A stretch of 8,184 bases of DNA from a bacterium. GTDB taxonomy: Bacteria > Bacillota_I > Bacilli_A > RF39 > UBA660. The stretch covers positions 1 to 8,184 of the forward strand of contig SFTR01000042.1 in the NCBI GenBank assembly GCA_004560915.1. Direction: 5' to 3'. A program made the translations under genes and the position numbers. This document shows positions 1 through 6,967 of the stretch, piece after piece. Under the pieces are notes generated by a model. It was not told where the DNA came from. It ran no database searches and was given only the letters and a program-made list of their open reading frames with translations. The first letter of the stretch is position 1. Each line of letters opens with the position of its first letter.

Positions 1-1
1 T

Positions 2-821
2 AATGAAATAGAAAATAATGAAATGGTTTTGAGTGCTACATGCACTAGAATGAATGGAACTACTGAGAAGGAAGATGGTGCTTGTAATGATATAGAGGAT
101 ATGCCTATCTATGATACAGCAATTAAAAAGAAGATTGTTATTGAACCAAATATTGTTCATAAATATGATTTGACTATAACTTTTTTAGAATTAAATGATA
201 ATCAGAATTATAATCAAGGAAAGAAGTTTAATGGTGTTTTAGGTAAACATAATATTAGAATTGCAAATACTACGACACCTGGTGAATGTTCAACTACTGG
301 TTTTTCTCAAACTGCATGTGGATTTGTTATTGAGTTTGAAGATGGAATTACTACACATGTAATGAATAGTACACGTACTAATGTTGGAGGATGGCCAGCA
401 AGTGAAATATACTCATATTTGAATACTGATTTATATAACATGCTTCCAACTGATTTAAAAAGAACTATTATAGATACAACAATAGTTAGTAGTTATGGCA
501 GCAGTGATTCAAATAATTTTACATCAACTGACAAATTGTATTTATTAGCTCCAAAAGAAATATATAGTGGGTTTTCCAGCACATATGATACTGCAAAAAA
601 ATTTAACTAGACAATTATATTATTATAATAATATAGGTATTACTGTAAGTAATTATTCAGGCACTATTAAAAAGTATGGAACTACCGCATCTGTATGGTG
701 GCTTTGCTCGGCTCATTCTTATGACTACTATGATTTCTATACTGTTATTAGAAGTGGTGATTTGAGCGATGCTAGTGCTTATGGCATCTGTGTTATTTCA
801 CCTGCATTTAGAATAGGATAA
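2..821 (+). pseudogene. DUF6273-type surface protein, 3' part, frameshifted in an A7 run
   Basis: The frame is open to the left edge and no SD site precedes the ATG at 23, so the true start lies outside the window. The first frame ends at a TAG at 608-610. Removing one A from the A7 run at 595-601 joins it to a second frame ending at the TAA at 819-821, giving about 272 visible residues. The joined protein has hallmarks I associate with DUF6273 modules: TACGFVIEF, VGGWPASEIYSYLN, FTSTDKLYLLAPKE, NLTRQL, ASVWWLCSA and a terminal SPAFRIG. The upstream part (YDLTITFLELNDNQNYNQGK) resembles the N-terminal module of secreted proteins from uncultured Firmicutes, a weak recollection. The role is unknown, probably cell-surface. 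The break lies inside the conserved domain, so as written the product loses its C-terminus. It could be a sequencing indel, phase variation, transcriptional slippage or true decay. Confidence 0.8.
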
Positions 822-825
822 TATA

Positions 826-858
826 AAAAGTATATACATTTAATACGTATATACTTTT
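826..858. terminator. Bidirectional hairpin terminator between convergent genes
   Basis: A perfect 12-bp inverted repeat (826-837 with 847-858, 9-nt loop) starts 5 nt after the DUF6273 stop. The arms are AAAAGTATATAC and its complement. T-rich sequence follows on the plus strand, and a T-run from the arm itself follows on the minus strand. The stem is AT-rich and so weaker than a classic GC terminator, but its place between two converging genes supports a shared role. It overlaps the lipoprotein stop codon by 2 nt. Confidence 0.65.
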
Positions 859-1012
859 ATTGTTTCTTTTTAAGTTTTTTTACTTCTTTTGATTCTTCAA
901 TTTTGATTGGTTCTGGAGGTAGTGCGGCTACTTCCTTTTGTTTAGTACCACATGAGAATATCATAGATGCTGCTAGAAGAATAGAAGTTACTTCTCTTGT
1001 TCTTTTATTCAT
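857..1012 (-). CDS. Small predicted lipoprotein (51 aa)
   Basis: This short gene has all the marks of a real one. The start ATG (1010-1012) is preceded by a perfect AAGGAG site at 1018-1023 with 5-nt spacing, and upstream lies a near-perfect sigma-A promoter. The protein starts MNKRTREVTS, a positively charged N-terminus, followed by a hydrophobic segment (residues 11-20, ILLAASMIFS) and Cys21. The lipobox reads I-F-S-C, so signal peptidase II cleavage and a lipid-anchored mature peptide of 31 residues are likely. The mature part is Pro/Glu/Lys-rich (ALPPEPIKIEE) and ends in a lysine-rich tail (KKLKKKQ), which suggests a flexible surface peptide or wall-contacting tail. I recognise no family. 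It converges on the DUF6273 gene and diverges from mutS. The position -2 Phe makes the lipobox somewhat atypical. Confidence 0.75.
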   Translation of the reverse strand: MNKRTREVTSILLAASMIFSCGTKQKEVAALPPEPIKIEESKEVKKLKKKQ

Positions 1013-1029
1013 ATTGTCTCCTTAAATTA

Positions 1030-1058
1030 ATAATACATTTTAAATAATTAAATGTCAA
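1030..1058 (-). promoter_or_regulatory. Sigma-A promoter of the small lipoprotein gene
   Basis: Read on the minus strand, TTGACA (1053-1058) is followed after exactly 17 nt by TATTAT (1030-1035). Transcription should start near 1023, so the leader would be only about 10 nt and would begin at the SD site itself. This is the best -35 box in the window. Confidence 0.75.
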
Positions 1059-1064
1059 TTTTGT

Positions 1065-1092
1065 TTGCGTTTTTGTGTAAATGTATTATAAT
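1065..1092 (+). promoter_or_regulatory. Probable mutS promoter, giving a leaderless or nearly leaderless transcript
   Basis: TATAAT at 1087-1092 is preceded by TTGCGT at 1065-1070 (16-nt spacer; TTTGCG at 1064-1069 gives 17). The expected transcription start, about 7 nt past the -10 box, falls at 1099-1100, on the mutS ATG at 1100. No purine-rich SD stands before that ATG. The -35 box lies only 6 nt from the -35 box of the divergent lipoprotein promoter, so the two promoters may compete for polymerase. Confidence 0.55.
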
Positions 1093-1099
1093 AAGTTGT

Positions 1100-3625
1100 A
1101 TGGAAAGAAAAGATGTAAAACTTGAAGATGTTAGCCCTATGATGAGGGAATACCTTAAAACTAAGAGTGAGTATGAAGGTATAATTTTATTTTATAGATT
1201 AGGTGATTTCTATGAAATGTTTTTTGATGATGCGATAACTGCGAGTCATGAGTTAGAACTTACTTTAACTGGTAAACAATGTGGATTAAGTGAAAGAGTT
1301 CCGATGTGTGGTGTACCTCATCATGCTTTAAACGTATATTTAGAAAAACTAATTGAAAAAGGATATAAAGTAGCTATATGTGAGCAAATGGAAGACCCTA
1401 AGACTGCGAAAGGAATAGTTAAAAGAGAAGTAATACAAATAGTAAGTGCTGGTACATTAACTAGTACTGAAATAGTAAATGAGAAAGACTTTAACTATAT
1501 AGCTAGTGTAACTGATTACAATTATATCTATGCGCTTAGTTATGCTGATTTACTTAGTGGTAAAGTGTATACTACATTTGTAGAAAAGAATAGAGAAAAG
1601 ATAATAAGTCATATAGTAAACTTAAATATAAAAGAAATAGTTGTTCATGATAACTTTGATGTAGATTTAATACATAGACTTAAAACTAACTATAATATAT
1701 TTATATCTTATTATAATGATGAAAGTTTATATAAGAAAGATATATTTGGAAGAGTTACAGATTCTAAATTAATAAATAATACATCATTACTTTTAAATTA
1801 TTTAACAAACTCTTTAAAACAAGATTTAAGTCATATACAAGAAGTAGAAGTAATAGATAGTGGTTTATTCTTAGAACTTGATAAAGAGTGTATTAAGAAC
1901 TTAGAATTAGTTGAGACTATAAGAAATAAAGATAGACAAAATAGTTTACTTGGATTTATGGATAAAACTAAGACTGCGATGGGTAGTAGACTTTTAAAGA
2001 GTTATTTGATAAGTCCTAGTATTAATAAAGATGAGATCTTGAGAAGACAAAACTTAACAGAAAAATTAATAAATGAATTCTTACTTAAGAGTGAGTTAAA
2101 ATCATTCTTATATGAAATATATGATTTAGAAAGACTTACTGGTAAAGTAGTATGTTCTAACTTAAATGCTCGTGATTTATTACAATTAAAAACTAGTATT
2201 AAAGTGATACCTGATATAAATAATATTCTTAAGTCTTTAGGTGAACCATTACTTGAAACTTTTGATGACTTATATAATTTGCTTGAAAGTTCTATTAAAG
2301 AAGATGTACCACTTACTATTAAAGAAGGAAATATTATTAAAGATGGATTTAATAGTGAAATAGATGAACTTCGTAGTATTAAAAGTGGTGGTAAAGACTT
2401 TATATCTAAGTTTGAAATGGAAGAAAAAGAAAGAACTGGTATAAAGGGTTTAAAAATTGGATTTAATAAAGTATTTGGTTATTATATAGAAGTACCTAAG
2501 GGACAAGTTAGTCAAGTAAAACCTGAGTTTCAATATGATAGAAAACAAACTATATCTAATTGTGAACGTTATATAACACCATTATTAAAAGAAAAAGAAA
2601 ATTTAATTCTTAATGCTGAAGAGAGACTTAATAGTTTAGAATATGATGTATTTTGTGGTATAAAAGAAGAGGTTAAGAAGTATATTAGTAGTCTTCAAAG
2701 AGTATCTAATTATATAGCATATTATGATGTTATGCAGTCTTTTGCGACAGTAGCAGAAGAATCTAATTTTGTAAAACCAACTATTAATGAAGATGGTATT
2801 GTTGAAATTATTGGTGGACGTCATCCGGTTGTTGAAAGTGTAATAGACACAGAATATATTGATAATGATGTTATACTTGATAGTGAGACAAATATACTTA
2901 TAATAACAGGACCTAATATGAGTGGTAAAAGTACTTATATGAGAGAATTTGGTATTATAGCTATACTTAATCAAATAGGATCATATGTACCAGCTAGTAA
3001 GTGTAATTTACCTATATTTGATAAGATATTTACTCGTATAGGAGCAAGTGATGACTTAGTAGGTGGAGAGAGTACCTTCATGGTTGAGATGAAAGAGAGT
3101 GCTTATGCTTTGCTAAATGCAACTAGTAAAAGCTTAATACTATTTGATGAGTTAGGTCGTGGTACTAGTACATATGATGGTATGAGTTTAGCTGGTGCGA
3201 TAATAGATTATATTGCTACTAAAGTTAAATGTAAAACATTGTTTTCAACACATTATCATGAACTTACTGATATGGAGAATAAGTTACCTGGTATACGTAA
3301 TGTACATGTATCCATAGATGAAACTGATGGAGATATTACATTCCTTCATAAAGTAATGGATGGACCAGTAGATAAGAGTTATGGTATAAATGTAGCGAAA
3401 CTTGCTAATTTACCAATTAGTGTTATAGATAAAGCTCAAGAATTATTAGAAGAATATGAAAAAAATGATAATAGACCTCGTAAAAGAGTTACTCAATTTC
3501 AACTTGATTTAGATACTAAGAGTGATGAATTAAGAGATTATATTAAGACAATAAATCCATTAGAAGTAACTCCAATAGAGGCATTAATAATACTTGATAA
3601 AATTAAAAAGAAAAGTGAGGAATAA
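1100..3625 (+). CDS. mutS: DNA mismatch repair protein MutS (841 aa)
   Basis: MutS binds mismatches and small loops in DNA as a dimer and, in an ATP-dependent step, calls in MutL. The N-terminal mismatch-binding domain carries the Phe-X-Glu motif (F37-Y38-E39 within RLGDFYEMFFDDA). The C-terminal ABC-type ATPase has Walker A GPNMSGKST at 604-612, Walker B LILFDE (D683-E684) followed by the signature GRGTSTYDG, and the STHYHEL switch region. Length matches bacterial MutS, and the C-terminus ends with the usual NPLE..EALIILDKIKKK helix, so it is complete. A sequence QLDLD at 801-805 sits where Firmicutes MutS often carries a beta-clamp-binding QLSLF-like motif; here it is degenerate. I chose the ATG at 1100 because family proteins begin only a few residues before the SPMMREY segment, and because the in-frame ATG at 1052 lies inside the promoters. 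mutL is not adjacent in the window. Confidence 0.97.
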   Translation: MERKDVKLEDVSPMMREYLKTKSEYEGIILFYRLGDFYEMFFDDAITASHELELTLTGKQCGLSERVPMCGVPHHALNVYLEKLIEKGYKVAICEQMEDPKTAKGIVKREVIQIVSAGTLTSTEIVNEKDFNYIASVTDYNYIYALSYADLLSGKVYTTFVEKNREKIISHIVNLNIKEIVVHDNFDVDLIHRLKTNYNIFISYYNDESLYKKDIFGRVTDSKLINNTSLLLNYLTNSLKQDLSHIQEVEVIDSGLFLELDKECIKNLELVETIRNKDRQNSLLGFMDKTKTAMGSRLLKSYLISPSINKDEILRRQNLTEKLINEFLLKSELKSFLYEIYDLERLTGKVVCSNLNARDLLQLKTSIKVIPDINNILKSLGEPLLETFDDLYNLLESSIKEDVPLTIKEGNIIKDGFNSEIDELRSIKSGGKDFISKFEMEEKERTGIKGLKIGFNKVFGYYIEVPKGQVSQVKPEFQYDRKQTISNCERYITPLLKEKENLILNAEERLNSLEYDVFCGIKEEVKKYISSLQRVSNYIAYYDVMQSFATVAEESNFVKPTINEDGIVEIIGGRHPVVESVIDTEYIDNDVILDSETNILIITGPNMSGKSTYMREFGIIAILNQIGSYVPASKCNLPIFDKIFTRIGASDDLVGGESTFMVEMKESAYALLNATSKSLILFDELGRGTSTYDGMSLAGAIIDYIATKVKCKTLFSTHYHELTDMENKLPGIRNVHVSIDETDGDITFLHKVMDGPVDKSYGINVAKLANLPISVIDKAQELLEEYEKNDNRPRKRVTQFQLDLDTKSDELRDYIKTINPLEVTPIEALIILDKIKKKSEE

Positions 3626-3627
3626 CT

Positions 3628-4230
3628 ATGGAAGAAATAGATAAACAAAAACTAATAGAAGATACTGTTAAATCATGGATGAGTAATGATGAAATAACTA
3701 TAGATGATGCAGTAAAAGAAGCTGAAGAACTTACTAATACTAAAGTATCTATTATGGCTAATATATTAGGTGAAGTAGATAAACAAAAGGCAAGAGGAGA
3801 TGAAACCTTAAAAGATTTATATGCTAATAAAATTGTATTTGAATTACTTAAAAGGTTTGATTTTATATTAAAGCTTAATGATAGGGGTCTTCCAAAAGAA
3901 GAATACATGAGACTTCTTTCTATAATAAACACATATATAATAGAACTTAGAAAAGATAAGAAAACACTTGCTGAAATAAAGAAGGCTATAATGAGACTTG
4001 CTACTGTACAATCATTGCAATGTAATTCAAGATTAATGCTTTTACTTCAATTGTTAGAAGATAAGAGAGTAGCTATGGTAGAAAACTATAATCATGAACA
4101 TACTTTATCCGAATGCAGAAGCAGTGGTATTAATTATGTATCTGGTCAAGATGTAAGAGATAGAACAAAAGAAATGAATAAGAATATTTTAACACTTAGA
4201 TTATCACTTGGATTAAAGGAGGATAAATAA
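3628..4230 (+). CDS. Unrecognised soluble helical protein downstream of mutS (200 aa)
   Basis: I do not recognise this protein. It starts 2 nt after the mutS stop, with an SD (GTGAGG, 3615-3620) embedded in the last mutS codons at 7-nt spacing, so it is co-transcribed and probably translationally coupled with mutS. It has no signal peptide or membrane segment. The sequence is acidic at the N-terminus (residues 1-35, with a WMSNDEITIDDAVKEAEEL stretch), then mostly helical with a lysine-rich middle (ELRKDKKTLAEIKKAIMRL). The two Cys near residues 131 and 163 do not form a visible metal motif. Its end overlaps the next start by 1 nt (TAATG). Operon position alone does not make it a repair protein. 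A lineage-specific cytosolic protein is the safest description. Confidence 0.85.
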   Translation: MEEIDKQKLIEDTVKSWMSNDEITIDDAVKEAEELTNTKVSIMANILGEVDKQKARGDETLKDLYANKIVFELLKRFDFILKLNDRGLPKEEYMRLLSIINTYIIELRKDKKTLAEIKKAIMRLATVQSLQCNSRLMLLLQLLEDKRVAMVENYNHEHTLSECRSSGINYVSGQDVRDRTKEMNKNILTLRLSLGLKEDK

Positions 4231-4688
4231 TGGACTTTGGAGTATCAAATATATTATTAGAAGAATCTAAAAGTAAAAATAAAACTGCTTTAAATGGCAT
4301 CGTAAGAGCTAAAGCATCACTAATTAGAATGAAGATATCAGGTATATTAAATTCTAACGTTAGAAGTCAATATGATGTTATTGATAATGTATTAGATGAA
4401 GCAAATAAAGGAATATCTTCTTTAAAGAAAGATAGAGAGACACTAGAATATTTAAGTCGTGTATCTAGTGAATATGAATTTGATGATAATTTCTTAGAAC
4501 TTATTAGAGTTATAGGTACTAGAGATGAAGAATTATTCTTTAGGTTTTGTAAAGTTTTTGAGTCAACTATGTATATTAAAAGAGGACTTAGATTTGCGCC
4601 TCAAGTGCCTGAAGATGTTACTGAAGACAGAGATAAAGTAATTGATGATAAAATGAGACTTATTAGAGAATTAAATACTAAGGCTTAG
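4230..4688 (+). CDS. Unrecognised soluble helical protein (152 aa)
   Basis: No family is recognised. The ATG shares its A with the preceding stop (TAATG at 4228-4232), and a strong AAAGGAGG site (4215-4222) lies 7 nt upstream, so coupled translation with the 200-aa gene is very likely. The product is soluble, basic in its first third (KSKNKTALNGIVRAKASLIRMKISG) and acidic later (EYEFDDNFLELIRVIGTRDEELFFRF). It looks all-helical, with a proline-containing loop (FAPQVPEDVTEDRD) before a last helix. Being the third gene behind mutS, it probably works with the 200-aa protein rather than in repair; that is inference from coupling only. No terminator follows it, so some transcripts may run on into frr. 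Confidence 0.85.
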   Translation: MDFGVSNILLEESKSKNKTALNGIVRAKASLIRMKISGILNSNVRSQYDVIDNVLDEANKGISSLKKDRETLEYLSRVSSEYEFDDNFLELIRVIGTRDEELFFRFCKVFESTMYIKRGLRFAPQVPEDVTEDRDKVIDDKMRLIRELNTKA

Positions 4689-4698
4689 ATATTCTATA

Positions 4699-4727
4699 TT
4701 GATAATAAATAACAAATATTATATAAT
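4699..4727 (+). promoter_or_regulatory. Sigma-A promoter of frr
   Basis: TTGATA (4699-4704), a 17-nt spacer and a perfect TATAAT (4722-4727) lie in the 60-nt gap before frr. The predicted start near 4734 gives a leader of about 15 nt that holds the GGAGG site (4740-4744) and little else. frr can thus be transcribed independently of the mutS operon. Confidence 0.75.
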
Positions 4728-4748
4728 TAAAATATCGATGGAGGAAAA

Positions 4749-5291
4749 ATGATAGACGAAAATGAAATTAAAAATAAGATGAATAAGGTTATTGAATCTT
4801 TAGAAAGTAGATTTACTACTATTAGAGCTGGAAGAGCTAATCCAAATATATTACATGGTATTATGGTAGATTATTATGGAACACCAACACCAATTCAATC
4901 ACTTGCAACTATTTCTATTCCAGAAGCTCGTGTTCTTTCAATTAAACCATTTGATAAGTCATCTTTAAAAAATATAGAGAAAGCAATATATGAAGCAAAC
5001 TTAGGAATTGCTCCTACTAATAATGGAGAAGTTATTATGCTTACAGTACCAGAACTTACTGGTGAAACGAGACGTAATTATGTTAAACAAGCATCAGTTA
5101 TGGCGGAAGAAGCAAAAGTTGCTTTAAGAAATATTAGACAAGATGAAAATAATAAAATTAAAAAGAACGAAGAATTAAGAGAAGATGAAAGAGATATGTG
5201 TCTTGATATAGTTCAAGAAATGATAGATAAATTCAATAAAATAGTTGATGAAAAATTTAAAGAAAAAGAAAATGAACTTACTAGTATTTAG
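4749..5291 (+). CDS. frr: Ribosome recycling factor (180 aa)
   Basis: RRF works with EF-G to split the post-termination ribosome into subunits after release of the protein. The length is usual for the family. Domain I begins with a long helix and the hallmark TTIRAGRANPNIL (about residues 23-35). Domain II follows with VDYYGTPTPIQSLATISIPEAR, and the protein returns to the three-helix bundle with NLGIAPTNNGEVIMLTVPELTGETRR and the basic KVALRNIRQDENNKIKKNEE segment. The start is set by GGAGG with 4-nt spacing. The gene has its own promoter and terminator and so looks monocistronic. The usual neighbours pyrH and tsf are absent here, which suggests that the ancestral gene order has been broken in this lineage. 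Confidence 0.97.
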   Translation: MIDENEIKNKMNKVIESLESRFTTIRAGRANPNILHGIMVDYYGTPTPIQSLATISIPEARVLSIKPFDKSSLKNIEKAIYEANLGIAPTNNGEVIMLTVPELTGETRRNYVKQASVMAEEAKVALRNIRQDENNKIKKNEELREDERDMCLDIVQEMIDKFNKIVDEKFKEKENELTSI

Positions 5292-5302
5292 TAAGTTTTT
5301 TT
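5275..5302 (+). terminator. Rho-independent terminator overlapping the end of frr
   Basis: A perfect 9-bp stem (AACTTACTA at 5275-5283 pairing with 5289-5297, 5-nt loop) is followed by a run of seven T (5296-5302). The left arm is inside the last frr codons and the right arm contains the TAG stop (5289-5291), so the terminator takes almost no extra DNA. Confidence 0.75.
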
Positions 5303-5310
5303 GTTATAAT
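5302..5310 (+). promoter_or_regulatory. Extended -10 promoter of the downstream operon
   Basis: TGTTATAAT matches the extended -10 consensus (TGnTATAAT). No good -35 box is visible 17 nt upstream, which is typical for extended -10 promoters. Its first bases are the last bases of the frr terminator T-run, so terminator and promoter are directly abutted. The predicted start near 5317 leaves a leader of about 25 nt to the ATG at 5342. Confidence 0.65.
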
Positions 5311-5341
5311 TAACTTGATAATAGAAAGTGTGGCGACAAGT

Positions 5342-6763
5342 ATGTACACTCAAGAAAAAGTAAAACCATCTTATGATAAATTTATACGTTATTTAAAAGA
5401 ACATATAGATATATTATCTCAAGAGTTAGATGAATATACCAAAAGAAATACATATTATGAAACTATTAGAGATCTTAAGAATAATCCAACTTTAGAAACA
5501 TTCTTGAAGTCTAGAAAAGTTTTAGTATCATTAAATCCTGAGATTAGTAAATATTATAATGTAATAGATTTTTTTATGTCTAGAGGCGCTAAAGAAGCTC
5601 CTCAAATTGATATTGCTTTAAAATCAATAATGAATATAAATGAAATAAAAAGTTTTAGTGAACAGGCAGCTACTTCTTTAAATGTTTCAATAATAAAAGA
5701 AGAGTTAGATCATTATATTAGTTTACTCAATGGAGTTAATTTAGACATAGATTTTTTAGTTAGTGTTCTTAGTAAGAGTGGACTATCAGACAAAGAACAA
5801 ATAGATGTACTTTCTAGAATATGTTTTGAAAGAATACCTGAAAAGAAAATAGAAGAAAAGGTAGAAGAAGAAAAATCTAAAGATAAAGAAGAAAATATGG
5901 ATAAAGCTATTAATGTTTCTAAGGAAGAGGCTGAAGAAATGATTTCTATAGAGTCACTAATGGATAGATGTGCTTTAGCACTACCAGTAATAGCTGAGAT
6001 AAAAGAAAAATATGCATACTTAGTTCAAGATAAAAATGAAAGTCAACTTAAGTATGCATCTGCGATAAGTAAAATGTATAACTCAAATGAACTTACTTTT
6101 GATCAAGTAGAAAACTATTCTAATGAATTAATGTTAACTATGTATTTAACTATAATGAGTGATAAAGAAGAAGTAGATAAGTTAATATATAAAAGTGAAG
6201 ATGATATGTTATCTAAGAGTGAAATGGAATTATTAGAGTTATATGTTAATGATTTAGAACATTCTATTATTCAATTTAAAAATATTAGTAAGATAGTTAA
6301 TGATAAAGAAAAAAGAAAGAATGAAGGTAAAGAAAATAATCTTGAATCTAGAAAAATTATATTCTTAATAGATGGTAGAGGTAAGTGTGTAGTTGATTTT
6401 GATAAATTTAGACGTGGCGAAGTAGAATCACTATTTGAGAAATGTAAAAAAGGTATGTGGAAGAAAGAATATAAACTAGGTCCTGGATGTGAATTTTCTG
6501 TTATGATGAATAATGTATCTAAAACTGCATGTACATACGTTTCATTACCTAATGGATATAGTTTGATAATAGATTTAAGTCATATAGGGGATGCTCACGA
6601 TAGAGCAATAGAACGTGCTACTAAGAATCAAACTATGATAACTGATTTTATGCATGTAAGAGATAATGAACTTGATGATATATATACATCACAAGAAGAA
6701 CTTAGAAAAGAAATAGAAAGTAAATATAATATATCTACTGAAGGCGAAGAGGTGACATTATGA
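5342..6763 (+). CDS. Large multi-segment cytosolic protein of unknown function (473 aa)
   Basis: I do not recognise this protein. It has three visible blocks: a helical N-terminal region (residues 1-165), a highly charged Lys/Glu linker (about 166-202), a second helical region (about 203-318), another lysine-rich linker (about 319-336), and a C-terminal domain (about 337-440) of different character. The last looks alpha/beta, with strands such as KIIFLIDGRGKCVVDFD and YSLIIDLSHIGDAHDRAIERA and a GPGCEFSVMM loop. There is no signal peptide or membrane segment. The start is uncertain: the ATG at 5342 is favoured, an in-frame GTG at 5330 is possible, and the TTG at 5315 sits at the predicted transcription start. 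The SD is weak for either choice. The gene begins an operon and its stop overlaps the next start (ATGA). Confidence 0.85.
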   Translation: MYTQEKVKPSYDKFIRYLKEHIDILSQELDEYTKRNTYYETIRDLKNNPTLETFLKSRKVLVSLNPEISKYYNVIDFFMSRGAKEAPQIDIALKSIMNINEIKSFSEQAATSLNVSIIKEELDHYISLLNGVNLDIDFLVSVLSKSGLSDKEQIDVLSRICFERIPEKKIEEKVEEEKSKDKEENMDKAINVSKEEAEEMISIESLMDRCALALPVIAEIKEKYAYLVQDKNESQLKYASAISKMYNSNELTFDQVENYSNELMLTMYLTIMSDKEEVDKLIYKSEDDMLSKSEMELLELYVNDLEHSIIQFKNISKIVNDKEKRKNEGKENNLESRKIIFLIDGRGKCVVDFDKFRRGEVESLFEKCKKGMWKKEYKLGPGCEFSVMMNNVSKTACTYVSLPNGYSLIIDLSHIGDAHDRAIERATKNQTMITDFMHVRDNELDDIYTSQEELRKEIESKYNISTEGEEVTL

Positions 6764-6960
6764 AAAATATGAATATAACTGAAATATTTAATTCTATTAG
6801 AAAAGACTCTTTAAGACTTATAAAAGAAAAGAAAGTTGATTTAGATATGCTAGCTTTCGAATGTGATATAACTACTAAAAAATTAGTAAATTTATTTGAA
6901 AAAAAAGATGATGATATGCTTATATATTTAAAGATATATAATACATTGGTAGAATGGTAG
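6760..6960 (+). CDS. Small protein, possibly helix-turn-helix (66 aa)
   Basis: The start overlaps the upstream stop in an ATGA, with a GAGGTG site at 6749-6754 and 5-nt spacing, so translation is coupled to the 473-aa gene. Residues 26-46 (VDLDMLAFECDITTKKLVNLF) can be read as a helix-turn-helix: a first helix with LAFE, a turn at CDIT, and a second helix. The layout resembles Xre-like repressors, with a C-terminal helical tail (MLIYLKIYNTLVEW). Such a small protein could regulate its own operon or modulate its neighbours. DNA binding is inference; the helix has few basic residues for a DNA contact, so a protein-binding role is equally possible. Confidence 0.75.
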   Translation: MKNMNITEIFNSIRKDSLRLIKEKKVDLDMLAFECDITTKKLVNLFEKKDDDMLIYLKIYNTLVEW

Positions 6961-6967
6961 GTGTATT

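Noticed and set aside
567..609. ATG at 567 as the start of an 84-aa gene
   Set aside because: It is an out-of-frame ATG within the conserved domain; the frame's sensible sequence begins only after the A7 run, so it is the second half of the upstream gene.
1052..1099. Upstream in-frame ATG giving MutS 16 more residues
   Set aside because: The extra residues are unlike MutS N-termini, no SD precedes the ATG, and it lies next to the divergent promoter elements and upstream of the predicted transcription start.
2636..2974. Minus-strand open frame inside mutS
   Set aside because: Antisense to conserved MutS codons; the I/Y/F-rich translation is typical of a shadow frame in AT-rich DNA.
3603..3932. 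Minus-strand open frame across the mutS end and the 200-aa gene
   Set aside because: Ser/Leu-rich shadow of real plus-strand genes with their own SD sites.
5315..5341. TTG start for the 473-aa protein
   Set aside because: It sits 5 nt after the -10 box, at or before the predicted transcription start, and has no SD; ATG at 5342 is preferred.
6761..6763. TGA read as Trp (Mycoplasma code)
   Set aside because: The TGA ends the 473-aa gene in a classic ATGA overlap with a good SD for the next gene, and Trp is encoded by TGG throughout.
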